Positions 40,908-42,197 of a stretch of 42,197 nt of DNA are shown in pieces. The stretch is from the NCBI GenBank assembly GCA_012032475.1, contig JAAUSY010000014.1, positions 1-42,197 of the forward strand, read 5' to 3'. Each line of letters starts with the position of its first letter. Within the stretch, counting starts at the first letter, position 1. The stretch is from Chloroflexaceae bacterium. Its GTDB lineage: Bacteria > Chloroflexota > Chloroflexia > Chloroflexales > Chloroflexaceae. The translations under genes were made by a program, and so were the position numbers. The notes beneath the pieces are model-generated. The model did no database searches. It was given only the letters and a program-made list of their open reading frames with translations, and was not told the origin of the DNA.

Positions 40908-41918
40908 ATGCCCCAGGCGGCCCCGGCTCCGCCTCTTGCTCCTTCGCCTCGCCTGGGGTTTGCCGTCCGCGTCGTTGGCAAGCCTTCGCTCCGTTCGCAC
41001 CAACCGCCGCGCAAGGCCGGGGCCCACCTGAGCGTCAACCTGGTCTACCTCCGCGATATCCTGGCCTATCTGCACCCCCTTGACATCCGTTTCTATCGCC
41101 TGTCTTCTTCGCTGCTCCCCATTTTTGCGGGGAGCGAGGGAACTAGCGAGCCGGTGCTCCAGCGGGCCCTGCGGCAGGTGCAGGAGTGTGCGGCGGAACT
41201 TTGCCTGGTAGCGGAGCGGGTGCGGGCGCAGGGGGTGCGCCTGACAATGCACCTGGGGCACCACGTCGTCCCCGGCCATGCCAGCGAAGCTCTGGCCTGC
41301 CGCAGCCTGGAAGAGATTGAAGCCCAGGCGCTGCTGCTCGAACTCCTGACGGAGCCTTCCGAAGGGGTGCTGGTGGTCCATGTAGGAGGGGCTTCGGGCG
41401 AACGGGCCGCGCTGGAACGGTTTGCCTGCCGCTACCTGGCGCTTTCGCCCCGCGCCCGGCTGCGCCTGGCCGTCGAGCACGATACCGCGGGGTTCAGCCT
41501 GGGGGCGCTGCTCTGGCTCCACCAGCAGTGCGGCATCCCGGTGGTGTTCGACGCCCTGCACTACCACCTGCACAACCCCGAACACTTCCCGCTCGACCTG
41601 GCACTGGGGTTGGCGCTGGCAACCTGGCCGGCGCACCGGCGGCCCAAGGTTCACCTGAGCACGGCCCGCACCGAGGCGCACCTTCTGCCAGGCCGGCGCG
41701 GTTCCCCGTCGCGGGTGGTGCCCCCTCGGACCGGGCAGCACGCCGATTTTGTGGCCGTCGCGGACCTGGTGGCCCTGCTGGAGGCCGCCCGCGGGGTGGG
41801 GCCATTCGATGTGATGCTGGAGGCCAAAGCAGGCGACCTGGCGCTACTCCGCCTGCGCTCCGAACTCACCCGGCTCGCACCGGAGTTGGCAAATCGGTGT
41901 CATACTCTTGCGTTTTGA
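40908..41918 (+). CDS. uvsE: UV damage endonuclease UvdE/UvsE
   Basis: UvdE is a metal-dependent TIM-barrel endonuclease that nicks 5' of UV photoproducts, an alternative to UvrABC repair. The 336-residue protein matches the family in order: LGFAVRV, L-S-V-N-L near 42, FYRLSSSLLPI, LTMHLGHHV (family H-P-G-Q, here H-L-G-H), VVHVGGASGER, RLAVEHDT, VVFDALHYHLHNP, PKVHLST, GQHADFV and DVMLEAKAGDLALLRLR. His, Glu, Asp and the Lys that is carboxylated in the Thermus enzyme all have counterparts, so it is probably active. The first 15 residues are Pro/Ala-rich and may not be part of the protein. It follows the TPR gene closely. Confidence 0.85.
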   Translation: MPQAAPAPPLAPSPRLGFAVRVVGKPSLRSHQPPRKAGAHLSVNLVYLRDILAYLHPLDIRFYRLSSSLLPIFAGSEGTSEPVLQRALRQVQECAAELCLVAERVRAQGVRLTMHLGHHVVPGHASEALACRSLEEIEAQALLLELLTEPSEGVLVVHVGGASGERAALERFACRYLALSPRARLRLAVEHDTAGFSLGALLWLHQQCGIPVVFDALHYHLHNPEHFPLDLALGLALATWPAHRRPKVHLSTARTEAHLLPGRRGSPSRVVPPRTGQHADFVAVADLVALLEAARGVGPFDVMLEAKAGDLALLRLRSELTRLAPELANRCHTLAF

Positions 41919-41936
41919 TCATGATGGACGTATAAT
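41908..41936 (+). promoter_or_regulatory. Sigma-70-type promoter before the last gene
   Basis: TTGCGT (41908-41913), 17-base spacer, TATAAT (41931-41936). The -35 box lies inside the end of the uvsE gene. TGATCAT (41916-41922) and ATGATCA (41935-41941) flank the spacer as an inverted repeat, so a regulator may bind here. Confidence 0.55.
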
Positions 41937-42001
41937 GATCATGGTTTCCGTAGTATAGGGATGCGGGATAGGTCCCACCTCCCGATAATGATAATAGACC
42001 C

Positions 42002-42197
42002 ATGGAACCACAAAAAAGCCACCAGGGTGAATATGACCCCAGCGGGGAATGGCCCTCACTGAACCAGCAAGAAAGCCTTCCCCCCCCTATCAGAATCGGA
42101 AGAAGAGGAACAAGAAAACGAACTGTGGTTGATGGAACAGTTCCGGGCCGACCCGGCGCCAACTATCCGCGCTCGAGTACTGGGAACGATCGAAGGA
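42002..42197 (+). CDS. 5' end of an unidentified gene, frameshifted at a C8 run
   Basis: An ATG at 42002 opens a frame M-E-P-Q-K-S-H-Q-G-E-Y-D-P-S-G-E-W that reaches the edge. After the C8 run at 42080-42087 the given frame becomes basic nonsense (R-I-G-R-R-G-T-R-K-R). The other frame continues as an acidic helix, L-S-E-S-E-E-E-E-Q-E-N-E-L-W-L-M-E-Q-F. Removing one C joins the two, giving a Gln/Glu-rich cytoplasmic N-terminus. The promoter at 41908-41936 supports the gene. Too little is present for a family. Confidence 0.5.
   Translation, partial: MEPQKSHQGEYDPSGEWPSLNQQESLPPPIRIGRRGTRKRTVVDGTVPGRPGANYPRSSTGNDRR

Noticed and set aside
40167-41741. A 524-codon minus-strand open frame over the TPR and uvsE genes
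   Set aside because: The plus-strand genes carry recognisable TPR and UvdE motifs; the minus-strand reading is low in hydrophobic pattern and has no motif.
41866-42162. 98-codon minus-strand open frame at the right edge
   Set aside because: It is antisense to the uvsE end, the promoter and the new gene start, and its start codon lacks a ribosome-binding sequence.
1-42197. CRISPR array, tRNA or rRNA genes
   Set aside because: No spaced direct repeats of CRISPR type and no tRNA- or rRNA-like conserved sequence were noticed in the intergenic stretches; a covariance search would be decisive.

Overview
The window is GC-rich chromosomal DNA, tightly packed with genes on both strands. Gene content points to a Chloroflexota bacterium, possibly a thermophile: a split nuoABCDE cluster, a deoxyhypusine-synthase-like enzyme, a Ser/Thr kinase with TPRs, a sugar-nucleotidyltransferase fused to a phosphomannomutase domain, UvdE, and large secreted proteins with FWE..FG.P repeats. 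This assignment is inference from gene families; no rRNA or tRNA gene was found to confirm it.

Layout. 1-1030: the 5' part of an iscB RNA-guided nuclease gene (minus strand) and its upstream omega-RNA (HEARO). 1050-9345: a long minus-strand operon, nuoA-nuoB-[RHH-like protein + HNH nuclease]-nuoC-nuoD-nuoE-cyclophilin lipoprotein-GH16-like protein-membrane glycosyltransferase, with a strong promoter at 9419-9447. 9444-13589: three tandem paralogous secreted proteins. 13788-16963 (plus): two small membrane-protein genes, tatA, a small helical protein and obgE. 17011-18705 (minus): a membrane-anchored phospholipase D-like protein and an unknown protein. 18925-22362 (plus): an NAD operon, NrtR-like Nudix regulator-nadE-nicotinamidase, with a palindrome over its -10 box. 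22697-31167: panD, an M23/zinc-peptidase gene, tpx, a GAF histidine kinase, a DHS-like gene behind an attenuator-like leader, nadC and a Uma2 nuclease. 31345-39469: a Ser/Thr kinase, a mannose-1-phosphate guanylyltransferase-like fusion, two CBS/CorC-type membrane proteins and rph behind a 22-bp palindrome. 39588-42197: a TPR protein, UvdE and the start of a further gene.

Five genes are broken by what looks like a single-base indel: iscB near 70, the cyclophilin gene near 3698, the M23/zinc-peptidase gene in a C7 run at 24314, the Ser/Thr kinase near 32780, and the last gene in a C8 run at 42080. In each case the alternative frame continues the same protein. Assembly or sequencing error is as likely as real decay, and reads would settle it.

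The most interesting points are the IscB/omega-RNA element beside a glycosyltransferase stop codon; the translationally coupled RHH/HNH pair inside the nuo operon; the promoter-uORF-terminator leader of the DHS-like gene; palindromic operators at the nrtR, rph and M23 promoters; and the tandem triplet of secreted paralogs.
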